Source: Sugiyamaella lignohabitans (Eukaryota; Ascomycota; Dipodascomycetes; Dipodascales; Trichomonascaceae). From it: 64,000 nt of DNA. The stretch covers positions 3,286,001-3,350,000 of the forward strand of contig NC_031674.1 of the NCBI RefSeq assembly GCF_001640025.1. Direction: 5' to 3'. Every line of letters starts with the position of its first letter. The first letter of the stretch is position 1. The translations under genes and the position numbers were made by a program. This document shows, one piece after another, positions 32,132 through 42,803 of the stretch. The notes beneath the pieces were generated by a model, which was given only the letters and a program-made list of their open reading frames with translations, searched no databases and was not told the DNA's origin.

Positions 32132-33607
32132 ATGCCTCCCATTCGAGGAAGAAAGCGAAGTATTGCTAGGCACTTCTATCTTGAGCTAACATTCTCGAAT
32201 CCAGACATTCGACCCACTGATTTCACCGTCAACTCTTTCGCCTGGGATGATGCAGAACAGTCTGATATCACTGCTACCGGAGCAGCCAGTGCAAACGACA
32301 GCAGACCAATGAGCCGGAGTTCTACCATGCCACCAAACCCTTCCACAACTTCTAGCAATTATAAAACGGCACCAGACCGGCCACCTGTAGCAGGGTCATC
32401 ATCATATACAGCAGCCCACAACAGAAGAAAAAGAATAAAAATTGAAACTAACGAACGAGTTTTGTCATCCGGTCCCCCTAGTACTAGATCTGACTCTTTA
32501 CCTAGTGCGACTTCAGATGAATATATTCCGGTTGTTGATGTGAAACCAAGTGCGCCAATTTCTGATAATATCAGACACAACACAGAAGAATTCTTGTCAG
32601 GTCAGCGCAATATGATGATTCCGGGAGACTTGATGCCTCTCTACTCAAGTGGAGAATTTGAATCAGTTGCTACACATCCCGAACAGCAAAATCAACCACC
32701 AGTGTCCGACATTCATGATAGATATGTGAGTGAGCAATATACTGAGGCGGAACCACTAGAACAAGAGCATCCGTACGGTCATTCGTCGCAACACATTCCT
32801 CACATTCCGCATCCAGAAGGTGAAACTTATGAAACATATGAACAACACCTAGCTTCCATCAAACACGAGCCTGAAGAGCAACAAAGAGTACTTGTGGCAC
32901 AGGTTCCACAGGTAGCACCAGACTCATCTCCAATTGAAAGCAGACAGCTGGATTTTTCTTCTCAAAGGTTATACCAAACGCCAATTTGGACGAGAAGCGT
33001 GGGTCATTTAGCTGGTCTAAATATGAGCAACTTGGAAGCTCTTGACACGTTTACAAATCGAGTTGGTCTACACACTTTTAATTCGAGCCAAGACCAGTAC
33101 AGTGGACAACCACCCGTGGTTAATAGACAATACATTTCTCAACCTCCGGCAACAGCGCCCTCTCTTCCGCATCAACCACCTTTGCCTTCAGCTTCACTTT
33201 CTCAAAGTAGACAACCTGCTCCACTCCAATCCAATTCACATGCTCAAATATCAACAAAATCCCAAGGGCGCATACAAAGTCAAGTTCAAAGTCAGCCACT
33301 AGCCACGCCTCAACCTCAACCACAGGCTCAGTCGCAACACTACGTTCCGCAAACATATCCGCAACAGGCCCAATTTCCTCCCCAACATCAACAGCCATCG
33401 AGCTCCAAGCAGGCACAAGGAACCACCTTTTTCTATTGCTTACTTTGTAAGCATATTTATTCGTCCAATAATCGCAATAACAATATGAACCGACATTTCT
33501 ATGATAACCATCTTAGGACTGAAGGCAGACGTTTGAGAGAATATCTACTAAATCTTGCTGATGAATTAGAGCAAAAAGAAAGCGCTAACTCCGGAGTTAG
33601 CGAATGA
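32132..33607 (+). CDS. Single C2H2-type zinc-finger protein with Gln/Pro-rich body
   Basis: I do not recognise an orthologue. The 491-residue protein starts with a basic patch (RGRKRSIARHF) and a possibly folded segment YLELTFSNPDIRPTDFTVNS, continues with a long disordered Ser/Thr/Pro and then Gln-rich region (about 350-435), and ends in one zinc finger, FYCLLCKHIYSSNNRNNNMN then RHFYDNH: Cys-X2-Cys-X15-His-X4-His. That spacing is longer than the classical X12 finger and resembles BED-type or single-finger transcription factors. A helix REYLLNLADELEQKE follows. A sequence-specific regulator with a Gln-rich activation domain is the simplest reading (inference). One finger alone rarely suffices for DNA binding, so it may dimerise through the terminal helix. 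Confidence 0.75.
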   Translation: MPPIRGRKRSIARHFYLELTFSNPDIRPTDFTVNSFAWDDAEQSDITATGAASANDSRPMSRSSTMPPNPSTTSSNYKTAPDRPPVAGSSSYTAAHNRRKRIKIETNERVLSSGPPSTRSDSLPSATSDEYIPVVDVKPSAPISDNIRHNTEEFLSGQRNMMIPGDLMPLYSSGEFESVATHPEQQNQPPVSDIHDRYVSEQYTEAEPLEQEHPYGHSSQHIPHIPHPEGETYETYEQHLASIKHEPEEQQRVLVAQVPQVAPDSSPIESRQLDFSSQRLYQTPIWTRSVGHLAGLNMSNLEALDTFTNRVGLHTFNSSQDQYSGQPPVVNRQYISQPPATAPSLPHQPPLPSASLSQSRQPAPLQSNSHAQISTKSQGRIQSQVQSQPLATPQPQPQAQSQHYVPQTYPQQAQFPPQHQQPSSSKQAQGTTFFYCLLCKHIYSSNNRNNNMNRHFYDNHLRTEGRRLREYLLNLADELEQKESANSGVSE

Positions 33608-33987
33608 TGTAATAGTAATGAAAGCTTCATCTATATCAACGAGTAGTGATGGTGGATTTTTGAAAGACCCTAAGAATCAAAAACACTTGTCTAATAATTA
33701 ATACACAAATATATTTATGCTAACTAATCCCATTAGGTAAATCTTGAACTATCGTATTATAATCTAGTAATAAATGAAGTCAATAGTATTTTAAAGATTT
33801 ATTGTTGATTTATCTAGGAGGGCTCGATCGATTGTGAACCATGCAGTCTCGGAGATCTCCGTTCATATCCGATTTGCTAGTAATAATAGTACGGCTTTTA
33901 TGTACAAAATCTGTCCATGTAAGTACACAATCTCTCGGTCATCTTTGCTTCATTTTTGATTTCGTTTTTGGTGTTATATATGGTATA
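33608..33987. other. Intergenic region upstream of the YebC/TACO1-like gene
   Basis: About 380 bp, AT-rich. An in-frame upstream ATG at 33841 would add 49 residues (MQSRRSPFISDLL...) to the next protein; I prefer the downstream start because it begins a cleaner mitochondrial presequence. Confidence 0.45.
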
Positions 33988-34845
33988 ATGACTTTATTTT
34001 CAAAGGCCCCTCGGCAATTGTTAAGTCGATATCTGTATATATCCACTGGGCTTCATAAACAACAAGTGAGATACCTGTCTTGTACGGCTCTTACTGCCAG
34101 TGGTCATAGCAAATGGTCAACTATAAAACACGATAAAGCTAAGAATGATGCTTTAAGGAGCAAGATTGCTACTAAATTTGCCAATATGATTGTTGTAGCT
34201 GTTCGTGAAGGTGGCAGTGCTGATCCTAATATGAATGTTCGACTAGCTGCTTCAATTGATAACGCATTGAAGCTGAATGTTCCTAAAAAAGTTATTGAAA
34301 ATGCTATCAAAAGAGGATCAGGTGAATCAGATGGCCCTGGTGAAAAATCCGAAACTGCTTTGTATGAGGGTATTGGCCCTGGTGGTGTGGCTTTCGTAGT
34401 GGAGGCTCTTACTGACAATAAGAATCGTACTGCTCAGCAGGTCCGGGCAGCATTTATGAAGTTTTCTGGCACTTTGTCACCAACGCTGTATTTATTTGAG
34501 AGACGGGGCTGGATTGAACTTGGCGAGGGCGCAGTGCTTGATGATGAACTATTCGAATTTGTGATTGATCTGGGGGCTGAAGATATTGTTGAAAATGAGA
34601 CCTCGGGGCTGCTTACCATATACACATCACCCCAGAGCACCAGTAAAGTTGCTTCAGGTATCAAAGATTCGGGAAAATACAAGATCTCCAACATGGGTAT
34701 TGAGTACTCGGCTAATCCAGATACGTCAGTGGCTGAACTGGACGAAGCTAAAACACAATCTTTGCAAAAGCTCATCTCATCTCTAGAAGATTTAGATGAT
34801 GTGACCGAAGTCCATTCCAACTATACGGGACCTGATTTTGAGTGA
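33988..34845 (+). CDS. DPC29: Mitochondrial YebC/TACO1-family translation factor
   Basis: TACO1 (yeast Dpc29, YGR021W) is a mitochondrial matrix protein of the bacterial YebC/PmpR family that helps mitoribosomes translate; in mammals it is needed for COX1 synthesis. From the ATG at 33988 the protein has 285 residues, with a basic, hydroxylated presequence (MTLFSKAPRQLLSRYLYIS) followed by the family start SGHSKWSTIKHDKAKNDA, then ALYEGIGPGGVAFVVEALTDN, NRTAQQVRAAF and the C-terminal domain (GWIELGEG, EDIVEN, YTSPQSTSKV). All three YebC domains are present. An alternative start at 33841, in frame, would prepend a hydrophobic 49-residue stretch; translation from both is possible. Runs towards STE12, the two genes being convergent with about 100 bp between stops. 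Confidence 0.9.
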   Translation: MTLFSKAPRQLLSRYLYISTGLHKQQVRYLSCTALTASGHSKWSTIKHDKAKNDALRSKIATKFANMIVVAVREGGSADPNMNVRLAASIDNALKLNVPKKVIENAIKRGSGESDGPGEKSETALYEGIGPGGVAFVVEALTDNKNRTAQQVRAAFMKFSGTLSPTLYLFERRGWIELGEGAVLDDELFEFVIDLGAEDIVENETSGLLTIYTSPQSTSKVASGIKDSGKYKISNMGIEYSANPDTSVAELDEAKTQSLQKLISSLEDLDDVTEVHSNYTGPDFE

Positions 34846-34948
34846 ATCTCAAGAAGCGCTACAAGCTTCTTTGTACATATTTAAGATTAATCGTATATAT
34901 TTTCATTTTCATACATGACATGTCAATGTTTCATAATGATATTTTTGA

Positions 34949-37005
34949 TTAATATCTTTGCCAGTAGTCTACATCCAGTGTAGAATAGCCTGGTCCATAA
35001 GCAGTAGTAGCAGCTACAGGGTGAGGGACTGGTTGATAATCTTCGTTACTCGTAAACATAGCATTTCTAATATCCTCACCACTTCCAGCACCGATCATTA
35101 AGTCCTGTCCTCCTAATATGTTGTTAATATTTCCACCTCGCTGTGGAGTTCCTCTTCCAATACCATCATCAGGATCCACCCGTTGAATACTAATATCACT
35201 AGTTCCAGATTCAGATGGGGTTGGATAATATGCTCTTTCTATACGTTCAATTCTCTCCATTCGTCGAGCCTTTTCCTGGTTTTGGTTGGGGGTGAACTTC
35301 CCAATCCGTAATCTAGTACCCGGAGTGTTCAAAGCAGTATGTATAGGTGTTGGAACTACACGGATAGTTTTGGGTCGCATACCAACTCTTAATGGATCTT
35401 CCTGATTCTGGCGGAAACCATCGGAGTCATAGTCCATATCGTCCAAAGAATCAGCATGAGCTCTACCATGATTCTGACTGGTATGTCTTTCACTAGTTAA
35501 CAGCTGTGTTTGGAGCACTCCGTTGGTACCATAAACACCAGTATGTTCAGAAGTGGCACTTTGTCCCTGTTCAGAGTCAAAATGTGCTTGTAGCTCAGTT
35601 TGATATGTTTCGAGGTCTGTCTTCCCATCATCATAGACATAATGGCCATTCGGGGGTATAATTGGCTGTGAAAAATGTTGAAAGTTACCTGTGAGGAGCT
35701 GTCCTGAGCTCGTGCTGTCATGAAAATAGTCTAGCGGGAAGTCACTTTCAACCTCAGGCTTGACGAGAATGGGTTCTTCAATGGTCGACATCTTGCTTAT
35801 CAAGCTGTTGTTGGGAAGCGATGTGATTTCTAACGGTGTGTTGACATAAGATGCTTCGGCCATCGCAGAGGCCGCAGCTGCCGCTGCTACCGCTGCCATT
35901 GTTGATGATGGAACATTACTAGATGCAGTGATTGCGCTATAATATCCGTCCATCGACGGATAATTCTGTGCTGAAGAGATGGCAACCGAATTTGAGCCGC
36001 CATGCTGCAATAAATGGTGACTTTGTTGTATACCTGAAGCCACCTGATTCTGTGACTGTAGGTATATTGGGGCAGGTGCGGTGAAAGGCAATCCCGTAGA
36101 ATTTGTACCAGCTGTAGATGTAGAGTTTAAAAGATGTTGCTGTGGGTGTTGCTGGAATTCATGCTGTTGGAAATTCAACTGCCTTTTCATGTTCGGGCCA
36201 AGTCCATCCAACGTTCCCGAAGGCAAAGGCATACTTCCCATCTCATCTGGGCCTATCTCCATATTTCCAAATGGATACTGGCCCACCAAATAATTCGATG
36301 TAGAGGCATCAGCAATAGCAGCGAGCGGCTTTGGAATACCATCTATAATATGGGCAAGTTGGTCGTGAAGGGTCTGAGAACTATCGTATTTAAATGATAG
36401 AGCTGGTTCTCCTACTGCTTCGGTAGACGCCTTCTTTCCAGAACTCTCTTTTTTAAGATCCCTTTCTAGTGCATCTAGGAATAGTCTATCGTGACCAACA
36501 GAGAACCAGTGAAATACTTTTTGTTTTTTCTGAGTTCTGACACAGTTGTTTTTGTATAAGAAATCAAGAAATGCAGATTTGGGCTCCTCCAATATGGCAT
36601 CGGATTCACACTTGAGATTCCGTAAATCCGAGAATATACCTTCCTCAAACTTCTTGCGGTTACGGATGACTCTACCAAATGCTTCGAAACGATATGTTAA
36701 ACATCGTACGATATCTGTTCCCGTAACATAAAAAACATTATTCCAGTAGATGCAGCTCATAACCTCCTCAGTGGGAAGATTATACCGTTTCAGGATCTCT
36801 CCTGGCGAGAAGTTTGCAGGTGCGGTTATGAGGAACACCTTTACTAAACAATCAGTTAGAAACTCATCACGAGCACGACTTATTCAAAAATGAACCCAAA
36901 TATCAAAAAATACTTACGCTTTATGACTTCTTCCAAAATCTTTGCATATTTGGCAGCTAACTCTGGAGATTCTTCTTCATCCATTATGACTTCATGTCTT
37001 TCCAT
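34949..37005 (-). CDS. STE12: Transcription factor Ste12 (two exons)
   Basis: Ste12 is the homeodomain-like factor activated by Fus3/Kss1-type MAP kinases that drives mating and filamentous growth. Minus-strand exons 36918-37005 and 34949-36843 give 660 residues (S. cerevisiae 688). The splice is essential: exon 1 encodes MERHEVIMDEEESPELAAKY and ends in EEVIK, exon 2 continues LKVFLITAPANFSPGEILKRYNLPTEE; without it there is no ATG for the DNA-binding domain. The domain (about residues 25-170) has VMSCIYWNNVFYVTGTDIVRCLTYRF and KKQKVFHWFSVGHDRLFLDALERDL. The rest is disordered with Ala, Gln/His and Asn runs. The C2H2 fingers found in Ste12 of filamentous fungi are absent, as in other yeasts. 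The 74-bp intron has donor GTAAGT and branch CTAAC. Confidence 0.95.
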
Positions 37006-38390
37006 ACTCCTAACTATACAATTAATAAATAAAGCACCAGGCTATTTTTTTTCTTTATTACTCTGATCGAACAGTTCTATGTCGAACTTGTAACGCCCGC
37101 GTTTACAGTTGGAAAAGTTGTTGTCAGTTGGGTGTCTATTTTTATCTTCCCGATCAACAGGAAAGATTTAAAATAATTGGTACTTCGACAGTGAAAGAGT
37201 GAAATCAACTACTAGAGCTGAGGTCTGGAGAAGTAATAAAGAAGAAACAAAAAAAATCGAAAGCCACAAAAAAAAAAAGGTTGATAGGATCGTTAAAAGG
37301 GTTTTGCACGGAGCTATAGCCTCCTGGTACCACGGAATCCAAATAGATCTTAAGATCTTCAGATCTAGTTCTGGGTAAGGAGAATCGTTGCGATAAACCA
37401 ATAGCTCGATCTTACAGTTCTGGTGGGGATCAAAACAGAACAGGCTGCTATAGTATGCACCTGTGCGGCAGAATTTGGCGGATAAAAAATGCTCTTTTTG
37501 GTAGGGAGTAAAGACCAAGCACAAACGAACGGAAAAAAGACGGTTTGTTAGATCTGATCGTTATAATGGGAAACCGTTAGAGTCAAGACCGCAGATCCAC
37601 GCTGTTAATGTACGGAACACTTGAATGAATAACTCTGAATTTAATAACGAGCAAAAAGACACAGCTCGAGACAGAGAGTTAGAATTTGTAGTGTTTCTGG
37701 TGATGCTTGTGGTGCTTTCTTTCCAGATGCTAAGATAATTCCGTTGTTATGGTTTTAGGACCGATTTAATTGTGTCACTCTTAGCAGCTGATGATTTCCG
37801 CCAGAAAAAAATAACAATTTAATTACAGGCAGTCTGTGAGGCAGCAACAAAATTATGAACAGGTGCACTGCAAACGCACTGTATATAATCAGAATTCCTG
37901 TAAGAAACAAGCTGGTAATTCGGGAGAAAGAAACTTTCAAGTGAAAAACTCTCACAAAAAACTATTTTTTACCAAAAAAACAAAGTCAAGTTTAGACCAA
38001 TTTATGAAATGCAGTCAATAGTAGTTATTGGGATCAATTCTCAGTGAGAAGGAGAAGGCTTCCGCTCGTTAGTTTAAATACAAAACATGTTAGCTACAGG
38101 GGTATGTGCAGCTGATAGATGGGGTCGCTGTTGTATGTGCAGGCAGCATCTGACATTGCAGTACCTCAGTACCTCTGTAGCAGTGCCTCATTAAGCTGAG
38201 GATGAGGTGCGTTTCCAAATGCGACAGATGAGGCTCGGACTCCAGTGCACGGATTCGGAGTTTGTGGTTATGCCGAAAGTTCAAATTTAGCTAAAAACAA
38301 TAGTCGTCATTTTATCTATGGGTCGTTCAACTATAAGTTGATGCCATTCTATCCGAAAGGGATTTCTCGGAAAAAAAAGTTGCTGGCCAA

Positions 38391-38417
38391 GATTTCGAAG
38401 ATTTCGAAGATTTCGTA
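38391..38417. repeat. Short tandem repeat, 9-bp unit x3
   Basis: Unit GATTTCGAA occurs twice exactly and a third time with one change (GATTTCGTA) in the gene-free region upstream of STE12. Confidence 0.8.
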
Positions 38418-40519
38418 ATTTGTCAGTAGATAATTTTTAGAACCGTATAGAGGGTTCATTGGCTTTTGCCAAAGCAAAAGCTTTCCTATCTAAGCCTTAC
38501 TATCTAATCTTCTCATGCAACATTAATCTTCTTATGTTTCTTTGATTACTCCCGTCTCCAGCTCTCAGTGATATCCGTTTGCCTAGTCACTTATAGCAGA
38601 AGCCGGCTGTAATTCGTTTCGCACATAGTATAACCACCGTCACTATACTCCAAAGCGGCACCTTGTCCGCCTTTCAACCCTCCTGTTCAATTTCTTACCC
38701 TCAGTTTAATAGACAAAGATTCCCTAGCTGGGCGCTATTTCTTACCGAGTAGCTGGGAAAAGATGTCTACTTATATAAAGTCTAGTAGATTACCGACCCC
38801 ATCAAACTTTATTCGAAGAAGTCGAGGCGAGTAATTAACTAGTTGACATTCACCGATTACGCTGTTTACGCTCGTGCGTTTATGCGTTAGTGCTGTATTC
38901 ACCGACATCCGGTAGTTGAGCGGAAAACTTTACTTTTTCTTGGGGAGCAAAGACTAATAAATTAAGGTTTGAGGTGGAGTGGCACAGGAGCAAAGTTAAT
39001 CCACTGCCCAAGTTTAAGGGGTTAGCCAGTTTTTGTCTTTTTGTATCATTTTATAATACGAATTGATAAAAAAACGCCAGAACCGACGGCACTTAATGCT
39101 CTGCCTTTGGCTATTCCGTTTTTTCTGTAGTTAGAAAATTGTTCATCTAGGAAACTTGCAAGGACTAGCTATGCCAGCTAAAAATATATTTGTTCGACTC
39201 TTATTTGGATATAACCATGTCCAGAATATTAGCTGACGCAGACAAAATGCTTGGGTTTAGCGGTGGCTAGCCCACTGGCCGGTTTTTTATTTTTTTATTT
39301 TTTTCCAGGGTATATTCATTCATAATTTGTTTTTAGTTCCGTACCCAGGGTTTTCTTTTTGAGTTCCATGCATACTCTTGGATTGATCTTCTGATGCGCC
39401 ACCTTCTGTGCATACATCAATTGGGATACTCGGGCAAATATGAATGACAGTTCTATGTGAGGCAGCCACAGGTCCTCGATACGGGACAAACAAGTGGGGT
39501 GGTGGGCACAGACAGAACTGGTCCTAGTCGTAAGCGGAACGATAGGCTCAACGAGGTGTCTTAAGTCTTACCGCCGAGGAGAAGGGCGCTGAATGTGCTT
39601 TACTCCTGGCCCCTATGGTTGTCTAAAAAGCGGCTTTGGCATGCTTCAGAGGTTATCTAGAGGTCTCAGTATTTATCGAAATATACTAGCAACTCAAGTA
39701 GATCACGGGAGTGAAGACTAGAATAGGCCGGCTGGTCAACACCTGTACGAACGCTATAACATTTGTGTTGGGGGACAGAGCTCTCTCAGAACCTCATCCA
39801 ACTGCACCACTTAGCCGCCTCCTTTGAGCTAGCCAGTTGTAATATTCTAATAAGCTTCGATCTAGATCCCATTGGATCTCTGAAATATCTAAGAGCGGAG
39901 CTTAGCGCTCGCCTTCTCATTGACTGAGACATTGTTCTCTCGAAAGGACAAGATTAGTCTTCGTATCCGTTCCTGCGTAATCTATGCTGAAACTCTTGCT
40001 TGTGGGACTGGTGGGTTATTGCCGGCCATCAAGACAAGTTTGGTTGAGGTCGGGACAACTGGACTGTGTGCTCGACTTAGTTTGTGCAACCTAAAATGAG
40101 ATATAGTACGAAACAGCACTGGCAAAGGTCCATGCCTGGTACACTATAGAAAGATCACGACATCAACAAAAGTACTAGCTAATTTTATTTCAAACTTGCT
40201 GAGTACTTGTTTACGGACATTTTCAAGCAAAAAGGTCAAAGGCCCTTAACGGTTCTGGTAAGAAGACCCGGACCGGAAGGAGTGCTGCTAGAATCTGTCA
40301 GGAATAAAAATATTGCATGAACAAGCGGGAATCCTTACCGACTTGTGCTCGGCCATTCATAGCCGAAACGAGTAATTGTAAGTGCTGTTGCAGTAGCGTG
40401 CATCAGTATATGCAAGATCTATCAAAGTTCTTTTGACCGTATTTTTTGTTCCTGCGTTTCTCCATGACGATTGACCCCAAAAAAGAAATGCTTTGGACGC
40501 CACTACAAAAGACTCGTGG

Positions 40520-40534
40520 CACCACACTGTGGTG
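40520..40534. repeat. 15-bp palindrome in the STE12 upstream desert
   Basis: CACCACA and TGTGGTG are perfect reverse complements around a single C. The symmetry suggests a dimeric factor site; the half site CTGTGG is reminiscent of Met31/Met32 sites, but this is only a resemblance. Confidence 0.5.
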
Positions 40535-41838
40535 ACTAGGAAGATCTAGGGACAAGAGAAAGCTAAAAATATTGACAGTCTAGACGAGTATCTCCATTAG
40601 CAATGCCGGTGTAATCGGATTGATCAGGGGGGGTGCAAGACGGGATGATTATAGCACTAATTGTGCATAACTACAGCCCTTGATGGCACATAACAATATA
40701 TCAAAGATGGTAGATTTTCTATTTATTGGAATACTGACCGTGAAAATGGTGCTCTTTGGATAAGAATTCTCTTGTGTATCTCCGGTAATACCTGTCTAAT
40801 AGAAGCTAGATATAATTCCTACTTCCACACATACATTACATCACCTGCTGGGAGATATAGGCTCTTGGCAAACTCTAAAGAGCTGGCAATTGCGGCTATG
40901 TTAGCGTCCACACTAGGCGCCTACTTGATTCTGCAATATTTCTCCGTTTTATCCTTCTCAACCCCAGGCTAGGTAAACGTTGGGGTCCCAAATGTTCATG
41001 TGTAGTTCAAGTATCAGCAAGGCTGATATCGCGACTGGTCTCATAAGTCATCCAGTTTCCGGTCAATGAAGTAGCAAAACTTTTAGATACGCTGTCTTAG
41101 CAAAAATAGTGCTAAGTTGGATGCGAGCTAGGGCCAGGAATGTGTTGGTTCACTACTATTAAGACATGTCTCGCCTTCTCTGTTTGCGCAGGAACCGGAG
41201 AACATATTAACAAAGAATGATGTATCTAGCCAACAACGGCACTGGTCACGCAAAAAGAGAAATAGCATAATATTGCAATGAATCCATTTGGAAACCAGAA
41301 TACTACATCAAGAAATGCGGTAGTCCTCTTTGATATAATGACTACTTCACTTTAGGTAGCCGTAGAAATGGTCGGTGTTGAAATACTTATTTAGCTTTAT
41401 CTTTTAGTAGTAATAATAGCACCAATTCCGAACAAAATTATTTTCTACTGCTTTAGACTAGAATTATTATTATCATGGGGTATATATATATGGATATATT
41501 TAAACAAATAAAATATTCCAAAACTTGGGAGGTAATAAAAACTGCGCAATGATAATTAACTTAGCAGCCAGCCATTGAAAATAATATTAACGTTTTTCCG
41601 AGGTTTAAGACATATATAGACATATATATAAATCCTCTGATTATTAGCTCTCAAGAGGAATTTTGTATAATATTGTTAAACTACCGATTTCCCCGTCAGT
41701 CCTTTCAATAGGCTGGGATGGTATGATCTTAATTATGTACGTATATTAGATAGACGTCGCGCATCGATGGTGTTCTCAAACCTACACTTGGCTCACTTGG
41801 ATACATATTTACCCTTGCAAGTGATCTACTTTCTAATC

Positions 41839-41859
41839 CTGCTACCTGCTACCTGCTAC
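41839..41859. repeat. Short tandem repeat CTGCTAC x3
   Basis: Three exact consecutive copies of a 7-bp unit, about 270-290 bp upstream of the V-ATPase subunit f start. Confidence 0.8.
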
Positions 41860-42127
41860 AATATCTGACCTACATACTTCGGACAAATATAGATTGGGAT
41901 TTAACCGTGACAGGTGAACCTGACAGACAGGGCGACAGGGGGTTGTATAAGCCTAGGCTATCTAATCCACCAATCATGCATTAACGCCGTGCATGCTATC
42001 AACAATTACAGTTACCCTGCCCTCCTATCTCTAAGTAGATGTCTAGCACTACAACTAGCTAGAGCTGAGGTTCGAGACCATAAGGAGAGTACACAACACG
42101 ACTATAATTTTTGCCTTGAAGATAAGC

Positions 42128-42652
42128 ATGAAACCAGTCGTAGGGGTAAGTTATATTCAATCGATTCGATAGCGATGGTCTGAGTAGATAGAGACTGAAT
42201 ATTCATCTCGGCATTCCTGTGCTCAACATAATTCCCAAGTAGATCGGAAGCCATAGAGTCTAATACTAATACTTACAGGCCTCTGGAGCATGGTTCTGTA
42301 CCATTCTCTCAGTATTTGCCGTTGTTATTCTGAGTGCAATCGGTCTGTTATTCCATGCCGAACATGAGTCCATGGTAGGAAGCATTACCGATCCTAAAGA
42401 TGGAAAAGCGTAAGTACATATCTGGCTCTTTATGTTCAAGCTATAAAGCTTGTCAACCTTCTCAATGGATTTCGCCCAGATGCTTGAGCAGGAATACTTC
42501 CTAAACAGCGGGATCAATTTTTTGTGTATGTTTCTAACTATCAAAGTGTGGCCAAGACGGTTTTCGGAGCAGTCTTTGTGTACCTCTTGTTTTTTGTCTT
42601 CTGCGGATTCCAAGTAGTGTTACATAAACGACAGAGTCGGATACAGCTGTAG
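42128..42652 (+). CDS. YPR170W-B: V-ATPase Vo subunit f (YPR170W-B / RNAseK-like), three exons
   Basis: Subunit f is a two-helix membrane protein of the V-ATPase proton channel sector. No single exon is long enough to stand out. Exon 1 (42128-42145) encodes MKPVVG; exon 2 (42279-42409) ASGAWFCTILSVFAVVILSA, IGLLFHAEHESMVGSITDPK and DGK; exon 3 (42547-42652) VAKTVFGAVFVYLLFFVFCG then FQVVLHKRQSRIQL. The 84-residue product follows yeast YPR170W-B almost throughout (MRPVVSTGK start, HESFVGSINDPEDG, VFFVFCGFQV). Introns are 133 and 137 bp, both with GTAAGT donors and branches TACTAAT and TTCTAAC. The second acceptor must be AAG (42544-42546) to keep frame; a nearby CAG at 42515-42517 would shift the frame. 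CTG codons align with conserved leucines. Confidence 0.9.
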
Positions 42653-42681
42653 ACATCTGTTGTGTTAGCATTGTAAAAACT

Positions 42682-42714
42682 GATAATAATAATAATAATG
42701 ATAATAATATATAT
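42682..42714. repeat. (ATA/TAA)n microsatellite
   Basis: An imperfect trinucleotide run of ATA/AAT units ending in a TATATATA stretch lies in the 151-bp gap between the convergent subunit f and SAM35 genes. Confidence 0.85.
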
Positions 42715-42803
42715 ACAAGTGATCAGGCCTTGACCTATGCGGTGCTGAGACCATGCAAGGCGGAGTTTGTTTTTTTGATATTACCTGGAGTGAATAGACT
42801 TGG

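Larger units (their letters stand above)
37006..42127. other. 5.1-kb gene-free divergent region between STE12 and V-ATPase subunit f
   Basis: The largest gap in the window. ORFs here (e.g. 37168-37524 minus, 40772-40972 plus, 41914-42183 plus) are short, start at non-ATG codons or lack any family features. Visible elements are tandem AGTACCTC x2 (38160-38175), GATTTCGAA x3 (38391-38417), a T-rich tract (39283-39304), the palindrome CACCACA-c-TGTGGTG (40520-40534), a tandem GACATATATA (41610-41631) and CTGCTAC x3 (41839-41859). It probably holds the extended STE12 promoter; a centromere, replication origin or long noncoding RNA cannot be excluded. No tRNA boxes found. Confidence 0.45.

Noticed and set aside
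33841..33987. Upstream start for the YebC/TACO1-like protein
   Set aside because: It would prepend a hydrophobic segment ahead of a good mitochondrial presequence; the downstream ATG fits better, though both remain possible.
37168..37524. 118-codon minus-strand ORF upstream of STE12
   Set aside because: It starts at TTG, is hydrophobic without pattern, and shows no family features; probably chance in an AT-rich region.
39283..39304. T-rich tract as a Pol III terminator of an RNA gene
   Set aside because: No A or B box or recognisable RNA core was found upstream on the plus strand.
41914..42183. 89-codon plus-strand ORF overlapping exon 1 of the subunit f gene
   Set aside because: It begins with GTG and overlaps, in another frame, a well-supported spliced gene.
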